64,000 bases of DNA. Origin: JAAFIP01 sp043774625. Lineage in GTDB: Bacteria; Pseudomonadota; Gammaproteobacteria; Burkholderiales; Burkholderiaceae_C. The translations under genes were made by a program, and so were the position numbers. The notes beneath the pieces were generated by a model. That model saw only the letters and a list, made by a program, of their open reading frames with translations, did not search any database and was not told the DNA's origin. The stretch covers positions 6,781-70,780 of the forward strand of contig JAYVTG010000054.1 in the NCBI GenBank assembly GCA_043774625.1, given 5' to 3'. Below, piece after piece: positions 41,514-50,686 of this stretch (positions are counted from its first letter, which is position 1; each line of letters opens with the position of its first letter).

Positions 41514-41825
41514 TCAAGCAATCTCAGCAAAATTATTAATCTTCACCACTCCGTCAGGAAACTTAGCAATCACTTCCAGCTCGCCACCCATGGCTTCAAT
41601 ATGGCTGCGCAAGGTGGATAGATACATGTCTGTACGGCGCTCCAATTTGGCAACTGAAGGTTGTTGTATGTGCAGGGCTTCGGCGAGCATTTTTTGGGAG
41701 AGACCGCGTGCTCGGCGTAGCTCGTGCAGGGGCATTTCGGCGAGCATGGTTTTAGTTTGAAGCTGAGCTTGCTTTTGAGCGGCAGGACTCAGTTTAGCGT
41801 GCAGGTCTGAAAATTTTTTGCTCAT
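41514..41825 (-). CDS. XRE antitoxin of a HigBA-type module
   Basis: A 103-residue protein with HTH sequence ELRRARGLSQKMLAEALHI, then QQPSVAKLERRTDMYLSTLR. This is the HigA-like arrangement in which the antitoxin follows the toxin. Its ATG overlaps the toxin stop (ATGA). The toxin appears crippled (see next), so the antitoxin may be retained alone. Confidence 0.87.
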   Translation of the reverse strand: MSKKFSDLHAKLSPAAQKQAQLQTKTMLAEMPLHELRRARGLSQKMLAEALHIQQPSVAKLERRTDMYLSTLRSHIEAMGGELEVIAKFPDGVVKINNFAEIA

Positions 41826-42184
41826 CCTATTTCTCCTTTACGTTTAAGTTGCTCAAGATGTTCGTCGTAAAGCCTGTCGGCGATGGGTACATGCACTTCG
41901 TACCAGCGGTCATCGCCCGTTTTATCGCCACCGATCAGCAAAACAGCCATGCGGCGCGGGTCAAAAGCGTAGAGCGTGCGCAGCGGTCTGCCGCCCTGCT
42001 GCGTACGCAATTCACGCATATGTCCGTGGCGTGAGCCGTTGATCGCGCTACTGTGGGGATGCCCGAGGTTGGGGCCTCTGGCTTCAAGCAAGCCTACAGA
42101 CGCAGCCACTGAAATTTGCTCGGCTTCAGTGAGCGATGCCCACCATGCTTCAAATTCGTCGGTGTATTCAACTTCTCAAGTCAT
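41822..42184 (-). pseudogene. HigB/RelE-type toxin with stop at codon 3
   Basis: From the ATG at 42184 the frame reads M-T-stop-E-V-E-Y-T-D-E-F-E-A-W-W, then the toxin body AASVGLLEARGPNLGHPHSS, LRTLYAFDPRRMAVLLIGGD to the natural end. The expected third residue is Trp (TGG) and the codon is TGA (42176-42178). Downstream only a GTG at 42109 could start a shortened 95-residue product lacking the first helix. So a single G-to-A change seems to have disabled it. Family: phage-derived Gp49-like/HigB toxins, mRNA interferases. Confidence 0.75.
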
Positions 42185-42252
42185 GCTGGAATATAGCTCA
42201 GAGAGAATATTCCGTCAAGAGAATTTCATTGATGTTACGAAATACGAAAACT

Positions 42253-43236
42253 TCAAGGCACCAACGCCAGCTTCCACCAAGACCCATCCGCCATCTGCAA
42301 ACAGGCACCCCCGGGAATAGGTAGCATGCGCTCCACCAGCGCGGGCAGGGCCATCAGGTCAGACATTTCGTTCCACCGCCCTGCACCACCCCATTGCAAC
42401 CAGTGCAAGGCGCGGCGGGTCATGTCGGGCACCACGATACTGGCGCCCTGGCCCAGCGTCTTGGGTGGCACCACCACGCCCAGTTGCTGCTCCACCGCGC
42501 CCATGCGGTGGTTGGACACATCCATCGTCTTGGCAAACGGCACCAATTCGGGCGGTTGGTAGTGGTACAGGGTGAGCGTGCCGCCAATGTGCGGAGTTAT
42601 CACGGCGGCCACGTCGGTGCGTCCATCGCCGTCAAAGTCGGCAAAACCCAGCGGGTTGAGCCACAAAAACGAAGAGCCGGTAAACGGGCTGCGGGCTAGC
42701 TCGGTCAGCACCACCGCATCTGCCTTTCCCTCACCCGGTACACGCTGCACTGGCTTGAGCCCCAGCACCACTACTGACGCACCGCGCAGCAGGTCAGACT
42801 CCACCAACACCAGTTCGTCGCGCCCATCGCCGTCCAGGTCAACCAGGCGCGGCACCAGGTCTTCGTACACCCGGTTAAGCGGCAGTTTGTGCGTCAAGTC
42901 CTGCACACGCCCATCGGGCAAGCGCGCCTGCACATGCAAGGCCCCGGCATGCTCGGTAGACCCCAACGATTTGTGCGGATAGCGGTGCGTAGGCGACGCA
43001 AGCCACGCCCAGGCAATGTCGCGCGTACCCTGCGCCACCTGGCTTTGCGCCAGCCGTTTGGCGGCTGCGGCGGGTGGGCGCAACGGTTGCTGCTGCGTGT
43101 AAGCGGAACCGCACTGTGCGGTAGAACGTTGCAGGTCTAGCGCTGTGGCTTGGCTGCTAACAAGCCAACTGGCTATGGAAACAAAGGCACAGCGCAGGCT
43201 TTGTTGGAAGGGTTTGATTGCGGTGGTGAATGGCAT
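42253..43236 (-). CDS. FG-GAP/VCBS repeat secreted protein
   Basis: About 327 residues from the ATG at 43236. The N-terminal signal sequence includes FVSIASWLVSSQATA. Two FG-GAP calcium-type repeats stand out: RLVDLDGDGRDELVLV and FADFDGDGRTDVAAV. It is likely a periplasmic or extracellular beta-propeller fragment of unknown ligand. A non-ATG start at 43284 would add an unlikely charged extension. Its 3' end lies just after the HigB region. Confidence 0.78.
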   Translation of the reverse strand: MPFTTAIKPFQQSLRCAFVSIASWLVSSQATALDLQRSTAQCGSAYTQQQPLRPPAAAAKRLAQSQVAQGTRDIAWAWLASPTHRYPHKSLGSTEHAGALHVQARLPDGRVQDLTHKLPLNRVYEDLVPRLVDLDGDGRDELVLVESDLLRGASVVVLGLKPVQRVPGEGKADAVVLTELARSPFTGSSFLWLNPLGFADFDGDGRTDVAAVITPHIGGTLTLYHYQPPELVPFAKTMDVSNHRMGAVEQQLGVVVPPKTLGQGASIVVPDMTRRALHWLQWGGAGRWNEMSDLMALPALVERMLPIPGGACLQMADGSWWKLALVP

Positions 43237-43341
43237 AGCGTTCTGTCGCTTTGGGTGATATTTTCTTTCATTCACGCCCCGCAACGCCGAAAAAACAGCA
43301 CCCTGTGTGACTTGTCTTCAACCTGCCCGCCACGCCTGCCA

Positions 43342-43435
43342 GATCATGCCGATGGGTTGCTTTGCGTAGCGACATAAAGAAGGAGCCCGAAGGGCGGGTG
43401 ACAGTCGCGTAGCAGAGCAACACGGCGACATGATC
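43342..43435. repeat. 94-bp imperfect palindrome, REP-like
   Basis: GATCATG at the left end and CATGATC at the right end. The outer 32 bp of each arm match at 24 positions, and a GCCC-GAA-GGGC hairpin sits at the centre. It lies in the gap between the FG-GAP gene and the Gfo/Idh gene. Confidence 0.8.
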
Positions 43436-43477
43436 CCGCTACAAGACACAGCGCGCAATCTCTAAAAACTGCCAATA

Positions 43478-43518
43478 GCCAGCGCAGAATATGCGCGAGC
43501 AGCTACTTTTTTTATAGC
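43478..43518 (-). repeat. 41-bp dispersed repeat supplying the end of the Gfo/Idh/MocA gene
   Basis: Reverse copy: GCCAGCGCAGAATATGCGCG then AGCAGCTACTTTTTTTATAG. Contains the stop codon of the oxidoreductase. Confidence 0.9.
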
Positions 43519-44522
43519 AAAACAGGTTTGCCAGTACGCGCGCTGACAGCAATCGCTTCTAGTGTTCTTGCAATATCCAGGCTTGGCTGCTGCACGCGCT
43601 GTACCGCTGCAACGTCGCCGCGCCGCAGCACATCGGCAAACGCCTCTGCAGCAAACATAAAGCCGCTGCCGGTGGCAGAAGGCACGTCTACAAAACGGCC
43701 AGGCTTGGCAGCGTTGCCCATCACACGCAGTTGGCTCGGTGCCTGTGCGCTGGTGTGGTTGTCGTAATTGGTTTCTATCTGGCCCGATGTGCCCACAATG
43801 GTTGCAAAGCGGCGAAAGTTGCGGTTCATCGCGCACGAAATAGTGGCTGTGCGGCCGCCTGCAAACTCCAGCTCTGCGTCCATGCCAATGTCCACCCCCG
43901 ACGCGTCCCACTGCGGTTTGGCACTTACGCGCTGCGGTGCCTCGCCCATCACCAGGCGGATAAAGCTCACGGTGTAGCAACCCAGGTCCAGCAAGGCACC
44001 GCCGCCCACGTCCGGGTTCAGGCGAATATTGCCAGGCGAATCTCCCAGCATGAAGCAAAATTCTGCGGCCACGCTGTGCACTTTGCCAATTGCGTCCGTA
44101 CCCAGCAAACGCAGCAGATCACGCGTTTGCGGCTGAAACCAATACGGGTACGACTCCAGCAGCATCACCTGGTTGGCCTTGGCGGCTGCAAACATCTGCT
44201 GCACCTGGGCCAGTCCCACACCCAAGGGTTTTTCGCACAGCACATGCTTGCCATGCTGCGTCGCCTTGATAGCCCATTGCGCATGCAGGGTGTTGGGCAG
44301 CGGAATGTACACCGCTTCAATGCTCGCGTCTTTGAGCAACGCGTCATAACTGTCGTAGGCGGTGGGTATGCCAAATTCGCTGGCAAATGCACGCGCCTTC
44401 TCGCTCGTGCGGCTGGCTACCGCCGTCACCTTCACCTTGTCTGTGGCCTTCACGTCTTTGGCAAAGCTCTTGGCAATATTGGCCGCGCCGAGGATGCCGA
44501 TGGTGAGTGGTTTGCTTTTCAT
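43512..44522 (-). CDS. Gfo/Idh/MocA family oxidoreductase
   Basis: A 336-residue NAD(P)-dependent dehydrogenase. The Rossmann start is TIGILGAANIAKSFAKDV; the catalytic motif region is HVLCEKPLGV (Lys), with YPYWFQPQTRDLL and DVGGGALLDLGCYTVSFIRL downstream. Related enzymes act on sugars or inositol; the substrate is unknown. The last codons (PVLL) and stop come from a repeat copy. It lies 36 bp downstream of rnr, same strand. Confidence 0.9.
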   Translation of the reverse strand: MKSKPLTIGILGAANIAKSFAKDVKATDKVKVTAVASRTSEKARAFASEFGIPTAYDSYDALLKDASIEAVYIPLPNTLHAQWAIKATQHGKHVLCEKPLGVGLAQVQQMFAAAKANQVMLLESYPYWFQPQTRDLLRLLGTDAIGKVHSVAAEFCFMLGDSPGNIRLNPDVGGGALLDLGCYTVSFIRLVMGEAPQRVSAKPQWDASGVDIGMDAELEFAGGRTATISCAMNRNFRRFATIVGTSGQIETNYDNHTSAQAPSQLRVMGNAAKPGRFVDVPSATGSGFMFAAEAFADVLRRGDVAAVQRVQQPSLDIARTLEAIAVSARTGKPVLL

Positions 44523-44557
44523 GTGCTGTGTATACGGTTTGTATTTTTATGCAAAAA

Positions 44558-46861
44558 CTATCGGCGTGCGCGCTTGCTCTTACCCTTGGCAACCGCTTTT
44601 TTTGCTGCAGCCCGAACAACCTGAATAGGCGACTTGGGCATCGCATGGCTGGGTTTGTTGCGGGCTGCTGGTTCTGCACTGCGGCTGGTGGTGTGCTTAT
44701 CACTCTTTTTTTCGCTCTTTTTGGCGGGTTTGCCACTGGCTTTGTCGTCTGCATCAAAGCGCACGGTGCCGCCAGAAGGCAGCTTCACCGCCTCGCCGTC
44801 GCGCACCAGCCTGAAGTCAATCTTTCGACCATCCAGGTCTACGCGGCTAACTTGTATGCGTACCCTGCTACCAATCGCATAGCGAATGCCTGTGCGCTCG
44901 CCGCGCAACTCTTGGCGGGTTTCGTCAAACTTCCAGTAGTCGCCGCCCAGCTCACTGATGTGTACCAGGCCTTCGACGTACATCTCGTCGAGTGTGATAA
45001 ACAAGCCAAAGCTGGTAGCCGAGCTGACGGTGCCCGAATATTCCTCACCCAAATGCTCGCGCATGTATTTGCATTTGAGCCAGGCTTCTACATCTTTGCT
45101 GGCCTCGTCGGCGCGACGCTCGTTGGCGCTGCAGTGCAGGCCCGCAGCTTGCCAGGCCAACTGGTCGCCGTTCAACTTTTTGGGTTTTTCGCCCGCAGCA
45201 GGAGGGCGCACACGCGATGCCAAACGCTTTTTCAGCTTTTCATGCGCCTCGCCCGGAACGGGCAAGTTGGGCAACTGGTATTTGCCTTTGGCCAAAATCG
45301 CTTTAATGACGCGGTGCACCAGCAAGTCCGGGTAACGGCGAATCGGGCTGGTGAAGTGTGTGTAAGCGTCAAACGCCAGGCCAAAGTGGCCGCTGTTCAT
45401 GGGCGTGTAGATGGCTTGCGACATGCTGCGCAGCAGCATGGTGTGGATTTGCTGCGCGTCTGGCCGGTCTTTGGTGGCAGCGGCTATGGCAGCAAACTCA
45501 CCGGGCGTAGGCTCGTCGCTGATCGTGCCCGCCACACCCATGGTTTTGAGGTACTGGCGCAGCACGTCTTTCTTCTCGGGCGTGGGCCCTTCGTGCACGC
45601 GAAAAAGGCCCACCTGCTTGCTTTGCAAAATAAAGTCTGCGCTGCACACGTTGGCGGCCAACATGGCCTCTTCAATCAGCTTGTGTGCGTCGTTGCGGGT
45701 ACGTGGGATGATTTTTTCGATGTGGCCGTTTTCGTCGCACACAATTTGCGTTTCGGTGGTTTCAAAGTCCACCGCACCGCGCACATTGCGCGCCTTGAGC
45801 AAGGCGCGGTACACGTCGTGCAGGTTGAGCAAATCGTCAATGCGGTCTTTGCGCTTGCTAGCCTCGGGGCCGCGTGTGTTACCCAAAATTGCCGCGACTT
45901 CGGTGTAGGTAAAGCGCGCGTGGCTGAACATGACGGCAGGGTAAAACTGATAGGCCGTCACCTCGCCAGCAGCGCTCACCAGCATATCGCAGACCATGCA
46001 GGTGCGTTCAACATCGGGCTTGAGCGAACACAGCCCATTGCTCAACTTTTCGGGCAACATGGGAATGACCCGACGCGGAAAATACACGCTGGTGGCGCGG
46101 TCATAGGCGTCGATGTCGATGGCTGCACCATTCTTCACGTAATGCGATACGTCGGCTATGGCAACCAGCAGGCGCCAGCCATCTTGTGCAGTCTTGCCTT
46201 TGCCAATGCGCGCAGGTTCGCAGTACACGGCATCGTCAAAGTCGCGAGCGTCTTCGCCGTCAATCGTCACCAAGGCGATGTCTGTCAAGTCAACCCGGTA
46301 CTTTTTGTCTGCGGGGGTGACCTTGTCTGGCAGGGCCGCTGCTTCCTTCAGGCATGCGTCACTAAACTCGTGCGGCACGCCGTATTTGCGCACCGCAATC
46401 TCAATCTCCATGCCGGGGTCGTCCACCTCGCCCAGCACTTCGCTCACACGGCCTACGGGCTGGCCATACAGTGCGGGCGGCTCGGTCAGTTGCACCACCA
46501 CGACCTGGCCGGTTTTGGCACTGCCTGTGCCGCCCTTGGGTATCAGCACGTCTTGCCCATAGCGCTTGTCTTCAGGTGCTACCAGCCACACCCCCGACTC
46601 TTGCAACAGGCGGCCAATAATGGGCTGGGCTGAGCGTTCAATAATCTCCGTCACGCGCCCTTCGGGCCGGCCGCGGCGGTCATGGCGCACTATGCGGGCG
46701 CGCACACGGTCGCGGTGCAAGACGGCGCGCATTTCATTTTGCGGCAAATACAAATCGGCTTCACCATCGTCGCGCTGCACAAAACCGTGTCCGTCGCGGT
46801 GGCCCTGCACGGTGCCTTCAATTTCTTCTTGCAAACTGCCTACGTTTTTAGGCGTAGTCAT
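44558..46861 (-). CDS. rnr: Ribonuclease R
   Basis: A 767-residue 3'-5' exoribonuclease. It has cold-shock-like RNA-binding parts at the N-terminus (TVQGHRDGHGFVQRDD), the RNB catalytic domain with DIALVTIDGEDARDFDDAV (metal-binding Asp) and HFTSPIRRYPDLLVHR, an S1 domain (YSGTVSSATSFGLFITL), and a Lys/Ser-rich basic tail. It degrades structured RNA. An Ala/Pro/Lys-rich insertion (VRPPAAGEKPKKLNGDQ) within the RNB region is, as I recall, common in Burkholderiales RNase R. Confidence 0.96.
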   Translation of the reverse strand: MTTPKNVGSLQEEIEGTVQGHRDGHGFVQRDDGEADLYLPQNEMRAVLHRDRVRARIVRHDRRGRPEGRVTEIIERSAQPIIGRLLQESGVWLVAPEDKRYGQDVLIPKGGTGSAKTGQVVVVQLTEPPALYGQPVGRVSEVLGEVDDPGMEIEIAVRKYGVPHEFSDACLKEAAALPDKVTPADKKYRVDLTDIALVTIDGEDARDFDDAVYCEPARIGKGKTAQDGWRLLVAIADVSHYVKNGAAIDIDAYDRATSVYFPRRVIPMLPEKLSNGLCSLKPDVERTCMVCDMLVSAAGEVTAYQFYPAVMFSHARFTYTEVAAILGNTRGPEASKRKDRIDDLLNLHDVYRALLKARNVRGAVDFETTETQIVCDENGHIEKIIPRTRNDAHKLIEEAMLAANVCSADFILQSKQVGLFRVHEGPTPEKKDVLRQYLKTMGVAGTISDEPTPGEFAAIAAATKDRPDAQQIHTMLLRSMSQAIYTPMNSGHFGLAFDAYTHFTSPIRRYPDLLVHRVIKAILAKGKYQLPNLPVPGEAHEKLKKRLASRVRPPAAGEKPKKLNGDQLAWQAAGLHCSANERRADEASKDVEAWLKCKYMREHLGEEYSGTVSSATSFGLFITLDEMYVEGLVHISELGGDYWKFDETRQELRGERTGIRYAIGSRVRIQVSRVDLDGRKIDFRLVRDGEAVKLPSGGTVRFDADDKASGKPAKKSEKKSDKHTTSRSAEPAARNKPSHAMPKSPIQVVRAAAKKAVAKGKSKRARR

Positions 46862-46918
46862 AGGGGAAGATGGGGTTTGGGGGGTATTTTTGATATAGAA
46901 TCCTCGATTGTCCTGAAT

Positions 46919-47003
<85 letters not shown>

Positions 47004-47057
47004 TTTGACATACTTGTTGGTTGTTTTTCAACTGTGTTCACATGAAAAGCATACCTT

Positions 47058-47105
47058 AAAAAAGCCGTTTGATACACCCAGAGTGTTAAATCAAGCGGCT
47101 TTTTG
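47058..47105. terminator. Terminator between tRNA-Leu and rimO
   Basis: AAAAAAGCCG...TTTGAT pairs with ATCAA...CGGCTTTTT. T-runs occur on both strands, so it likely serves both converging transcripts. Confidence 0.88.
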
Positions 47106-47163
47106 CTTTACAAAGCCTTCAATATTGCCTAGTAGGTGTATTTAGAAGCATTTTATGCCAGTT

Positions 47164-47204
47164 GCCAGCGTGGAATATGCGCGAGCAGCTACTAAATTAA
47201 TAGC
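47164..47204 (-). repeat. 41-bp dispersed repeat, intergenic at rimO 3' end
   Basis: Reverse copy with consensus core: GCCAGCGTGGAATATGCGCG then AGCAGCTACTAAATTAATAG. It ends one base before the rimO stop region. Confidence 0.95.
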
Positions 47205-47205
47205 A

Positions 47206-48657
47206 TTATATCGGCAAAGCCACCAAATCATGCCCTTGCGTTCCCACAACGCGGGCTTTGGTGAATTCGCCCACCTTGAGCTGCTTGCTGATTTTTTCGG
47301 GCGGTAGCAGCTTGACGGTGCCGTCAATCTCGGGGGCATCGGCATACGTGCGGCCCACGCCGCCTTTTTTGCCCATGGCTGGCGCGCTGTCTACCAGCAC
47401 CTGCATGGTCGCGCCTAAGCGCTGCTGCAGCTTGGCAGCAGATACCGCCTCGGCCACCGCCATAAAACGGGCACGGCGCTCTTCTCGCAATTCCAGTGGC
47501 AGCATGCCAGGAAGGTCGTTTGCCGCAGCGCCTTGCACTGGGCTATAGGCAAAGCAGCCTGCGCGGTCGATGTGTGCCTCAGCCATAAAGTCGAGCAAGT
47601 GTTCAAACTCGGCCTCCGTCTCGCCCGGAAAGCCTGCAATAAAGGTGCTGCGAATCACGATCTCGGGGCAAGCCTGGCGCCATTTCAAAATGCGCTCCAG
47701 GTTGCGTTCGCCACTGGCGGGGCGCTTCATGCGCTTTAAAACGTCGGGGTGGCTATGTTGCAAGGGTACGTCCAGGTATGGCAGCACCCTGCCTTGCGCC
47801 ATCAGCGGCACCACATCGTCCACGGACGGATACGGGTACACGTAGTGCAAGCGCACCCAGGCACCATAGGGTTCGGCCAATTTACCCAGCTCTTCGCACA
47901 AGTCCAGCATGCGGGTTTTGACGGGGCGACCGTCGAAAAAGCCGGTGCGGTATTTGGTGTCCACACCATAGGCCGACGTGTCTTGGCTGATGACCAGCAA
48001 TTCTTTTACGCCGGAGGCAAACAGCGCTTGCGCTTCTTTGAGCACATCGCCAATCGGGCGGCTGACCAGGTCGCCACGCATGCTGGGGATGATGCAAAAA
48101 GTGCAGCGGTGGTTGCAGCCTTCGCTGATTTTGAGGTAAGCGTAGTGTTTGGGGGTTAATTTGATTCCCACGCCGGGCACGGCGTTGGTGTGGCGATTGG
48201 GAACCAGGTCGATAAATGGGTCATGCGGTTTGGGCAAATGCAAATGTACCGCGTCCATCACCTCCTGAGTAGCGTGCGGGCCCGTAACAGCCAACACCGA
48301 GGGATGAATGCTTTTGACCATGTTCTCGTCGGGCTTGTCGCCACCCGTTCCAGCCGAAAAGCCGCCTGCAAGACTTTTGGCCCCGAGGCAACCCGTCACA
48401 ATAACCTTGCCGTTGACTGCCAGCGCTTCGCCAATGGTGTCCAGGCTTTCTCTTACCGCATCGTCAATAAAGCCGCAGGTGTTGACAATAACCAGGTCAG
48501 CGCCTTCAAAAGTCTTGGATGTCTCGTAGCCCTCGGCACTTAGTTGCGTGAGGATCAACTCTGAATCGGTCAAGGCCTTGGGGCAACCCAGGCTGACAAA
48601 ACCGACTTTGGGAATGGAAGATTTGGGAGAAATGGTAGGGGGTAAAACTGCGCTCAT
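47206..48657 (-). CDS. rimO: Ribosomal protein S12 methylthiotransferase
   Basis: RimO, 483 residues from the ATG at 48657 (AAGGG upstream), which methylthiolates the Asp88-equivalent of S12. MTTase domain cysteines are in GFVSLGCPKAL, IVNTCGFID and VTGCLGAKS. The radical SAM cluster is CNHRCTFCIIPSMRG. The C-terminal TRAM domain ends FTKARVVGTQGHDLVALPI. The gene is adjacent to phaR as in other Comamonadaceae. A repeat copy begins immediately after the stop. Confidence 0.96.
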   Translation of the reverse strand: MSAVLPPTISPKSSIPKVGFVSLGCPKALTDSELILTQLSAEGYETSKTFEGADLVIVNTCGFIDDAVRESLDTIGEALAVNGKVIVTGCLGAKSLAGGFSAGTGGDKPDENMVKSIHPSVLAVTGPHATQEVMDAVHLHLPKPHDPFIDLVPNRHTNAVPGVGIKLTPKHYAYLKISEGCNHRCTFCIIPSMRGDLVSRPIGDVLKEAQALFASGVKELLVISQDTSAYGVDTKYRTGFFDGRPVKTRMLDLCEELGKLAEPYGAWVRLHYVYPYPSVDDVVPLMAQGRVLPYLDVPLQHSHPDVLKRMKRPASGERNLERILKWRQACPEIVIRSTFIAGFPGETEAEFEHLLDFMAEAHIDRAGCFAYSPVQGAAANDLPGMLPLELREERRARFMAVAEAVSAAKLQQRLGATMQVLVDSAPAMGKKGGVGRTYADAPEIDGTVKLLPPEKISKQLKVGEFTKARVVGTQGHDLVALPI

Positions 48658-48753
48658 GCCCTTATTGTCACAGATACGGGTCCCCGACCCCAAACCATCT
48701 TCAACGCGTGTAACAGGCCTTAATGTGCGGCTACCCGTGCGTGCGCAAGCTGA

Positions 48754-49305
48754 CTAGCGCTTCAAACCAACCGAGCTAAACAACTGTTCGGTTTGCTTTT
48801 GCATTTGTTCCTGCATTTGCGCAAACATGGTTTGCGACTGGGCCACCGCCGTATTCATCATGCCTGGTAGCCCAGCTGCCAGGTCAGGGGCAAAAACCTT
48901 GGCTTGCTCGGCCATTTTGGCTTGCACGTCAGTAAAGGCCTGCAGGTTTTTCTCCATGGTGCTGCCCATCAAGCCCTGCATGGAATGACCATAGAAACGG
49001 ATGATGTTCGCCAGCGCTGCCTCACTAAACATGGGAACGCCCGCAGTTTCTTCTTCCAGGATGATTTGCAGCAAGATGCTGCGCGTCAGGTCTTCATTGG
49101 TTTTGGCATCAACCACTACAAGGGGTTTGGCGTCAAGCACCAACTGCTTGACCTCACTCAGCGTGATGTAGGTAGAGCTGTTGGTGTCGTACAAGCGTCG
49201 ATTGGGGTACTTTTTAATTACCCGAACAGCAGTTTTGGCATGCGGGGTATCAGCGTTTTTTCCATGAGCCTTGGCATCATCGTTTTTACTTTTTTTGGTC
49301 TGCAA
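48754..49305 (-). CDS. phaR: Polyhydroxyalkanoate synthesis repressor PhaR
   Basis: About 183 residues from a TTG at 49305, which has AGGAGAA 7 nt upstream; the frame is open further to 49374 without an RBS. The N-terminal DNA-binding part is VIKKYPNRRLYDTNSSTYIT; a Gln/Met-rich C-terminus (FAQMQEQMQKQTEQLF) is typical. PhaR represses phasin genes and responds to PHA polymer. The pha synthase genes are not in the window. Confidence 0.92.
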   Translation of the reverse strand: MQTKKSKNDDAKAHGKNADTPHAKTAVRVIKKYPNRRLYDTNSSTYITLSEVKQLVLDAKPLVVVDAKTNEDLTRSILLQIILEEETAGVPMFSEAALANIIRFYGHSMQGLMGSTMEKNLQAFTDVQAKMAEQAKVFAPDLAAGLPGMMNTAVAQSQTMFAQMQEQMQKQTEQLFSSVGLKR

Positions 49306-49519
49306 AACGGTTCTCCTGGCCCTGTAAACGGGCAAACGATATTGTCTTCCCGCAATCGATGCGCTGCAACACATTTTAGGCGTTCACAAAGGGGCTTGGG
49401 CTCTAGGTTTACCCTGCATGGCAATCCCATTTTTGGCTACCAATTTTGTAAAAATAGTGTAGAGTGAATTTTGCGCTGCATACAAACATTTAACCTACAC
49501 CTTGTGGAAACAAAAAACC

Positions 49520-49861
49520 ATGTGCGAGATATACGTCAAGGCCGACCCTGTGAGTTACGAGCCACGTTCGCGTACCGTACGCATTCACGGTGTCATCACC
49601 ACCATTCGACTTGAAAATGAGGTCTGGGACACTTTGAAGCAAATGGCTGTACGCGAACATTGCACCACCAACCAGTTGATTGTGAAATTTCACGACGAAC
49701 TACTTGTGCACCACCGTGAAGTACTTAACTTTGCGTCTTTTTTGCGCGTCAGTTGCCTGCGTTTTTTGCGCGCCGAACCACCAACCAGACAAATCAAATT
49801 TACGGACGTAAACACTGACGACCTGGCACTCATTGCCTCCGCAACGGCTGCTCACCATTAG
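49520..49861 (+). CDS. Ribbon-helix-helix domain protein
   Basis: A 113-residue protein opening MCEIYVKADPVSYEPRSRTV, then RIHGVITTIRLENEVWDTLKQMAVREHCTTNQLIVKFHDELL, a RHH_4-like fold in which a ribbon-helix-helix is embedded. I chose the ATG at 49520; a GTG at 49502 is also possible. It sits before the GMC dehydrogenase pair and could regulate it, though direction and spacing (170 bp) only hint at this. Confidence 0.82.
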   Translation: MCEIYVKADPVSYEPRSRTVRIHGVITTIRLENEVWDTLKQMAVREHCTTNQLIVKFHDELLVHHREVLNFASFLRVSCLRFLRAEPPTRQIKFTDVNTDDLALIASATAAHH

Positions 49862-49945
49862 GTTTTGGCCAGTTTATCCAGCATCCCACTGGTTTTCCCT
49901 TAGGGTTTTTGTCGCAAGTTGCTACATAGCTGTATGGGGCTATTA

Positions 49946-49996
49946 CCTCCTCAGCCATTCACGGATTTAAACTTCAAGAGCTACTGCCTGAGGAGG
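49946..49996 (+). promoter_or_regulatory. Inverted repeat upstream of the GMC dehydrogenase operon
   Basis: CCTCCTCAG (49946) and CTGAGGAGG (49988) form a perfect 9-bp dyad with a 33-nt spacer, 36 bp before the first ATG. It could be an operator or leader hairpin. Confidence 0.5.
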
Positions 49997-50031
49997 CTGT
50001 AGTCATTCCAGATAAAACCCAAGGAGACAGC

Positions 50032-50673
50032 ATGAAAACGGTGATTCCCATCCAGGTGAATAGCGCCCTGCTACCAGGCACAGGTAGCTGCGAATCTGAA
50101 AACGAAGGCCAGGTTCCTAAACTCAATTTACCGCTAACGCGGCGTGATTTGTTGCGTGGCAGTGGTGTTTTGATGGGCACCATCGCGACCACGGGCATCA
50201 TCGCGTCGCTGGCTCCTTCATCGGTTTGGGCGATAGAGCTTAAAAGCCTGACCGAAGCAGAAGGTAAGGCCATCATGAAAATGGGCCAAATCCTGTATCC
50301 GAGCACAAAGTTGCCAGAAGCAGTCTACGCATTGCTCGCCAAAGACCTGGATGCCGATGCATCCAAAGACCCCGCCGCGGCCAAGCTGCTCAAGGATGGG
50401 GTTGCGGCACTAGACAAGGCAACTGGCGGATTTGCCAAGGCACCTGTCGCCAAACAACTGGAAGCAGTGAAAGCGCTGAACGGCGATGCATTCTTTGGCT
50501 CAGTGCGCGGCAAATGCATTACCTCGCTGTACGACAACGACATGGCTTACGCAGCGCTGGGTTACCCCGGATCAGCCTGGGAAAAAGGCGGCTACATCAC
50601 ACGCGGTTTTCAAGATCTAAAGTGGCTACCCGAGCCACCCAAAGCCGCCAGCCCTGCACCCTACCTCGGATAA
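50032..50673 (+). CDS. Tat-exported small subunit, gluconate 2-dehydrogenase subunit 3-like
   Basis: A 213-residue protein. The twin-arginine signal LPLTRRDLLRGSGVLMG begins near residue 34, followed by a hydrophobic stretch ending in AWA-like cleavage (PSSVWAIE). The mature part (LTEAEGKAIMKMGQILYPS, WEKGGYITRGFQ) resembles the gamma subunit of membrane gluconate/sorbitol dehydrogenases, which helps export of the GMC subunit. GGAG lies 7 nt before the ATG. It is 13 bp upstream of the GMC gene. Confidence 0.85.
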   Translation: MKTVIPIQVNSALLPGTGSCESENEGQVPKLNLPLTRRDLLRGSGVLMGTIATTGIIASLAPSSVWAIELKSLTEAEGKAIMKMGQILYPSTKLPEAVYALLAKDLDADASKDPAAAKLLKDGVAALDKATGGFAKAPVAKQLEAVKALNGDAFFGSVRGKCITSLYDNDMAYAALGYPGSAWEKGGYITRGFQDLKWLPEPPKAASPAPYLG

Positions 50674-50686
50674 GGAGAATTACATT

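Noticed and set aside
44507..46633. 708-codon open frame antisense to RNase R
   Set aside because: Runs opposite the well-supported rnr gene in a mirrored codon phase; no family resemblance, no RBS.
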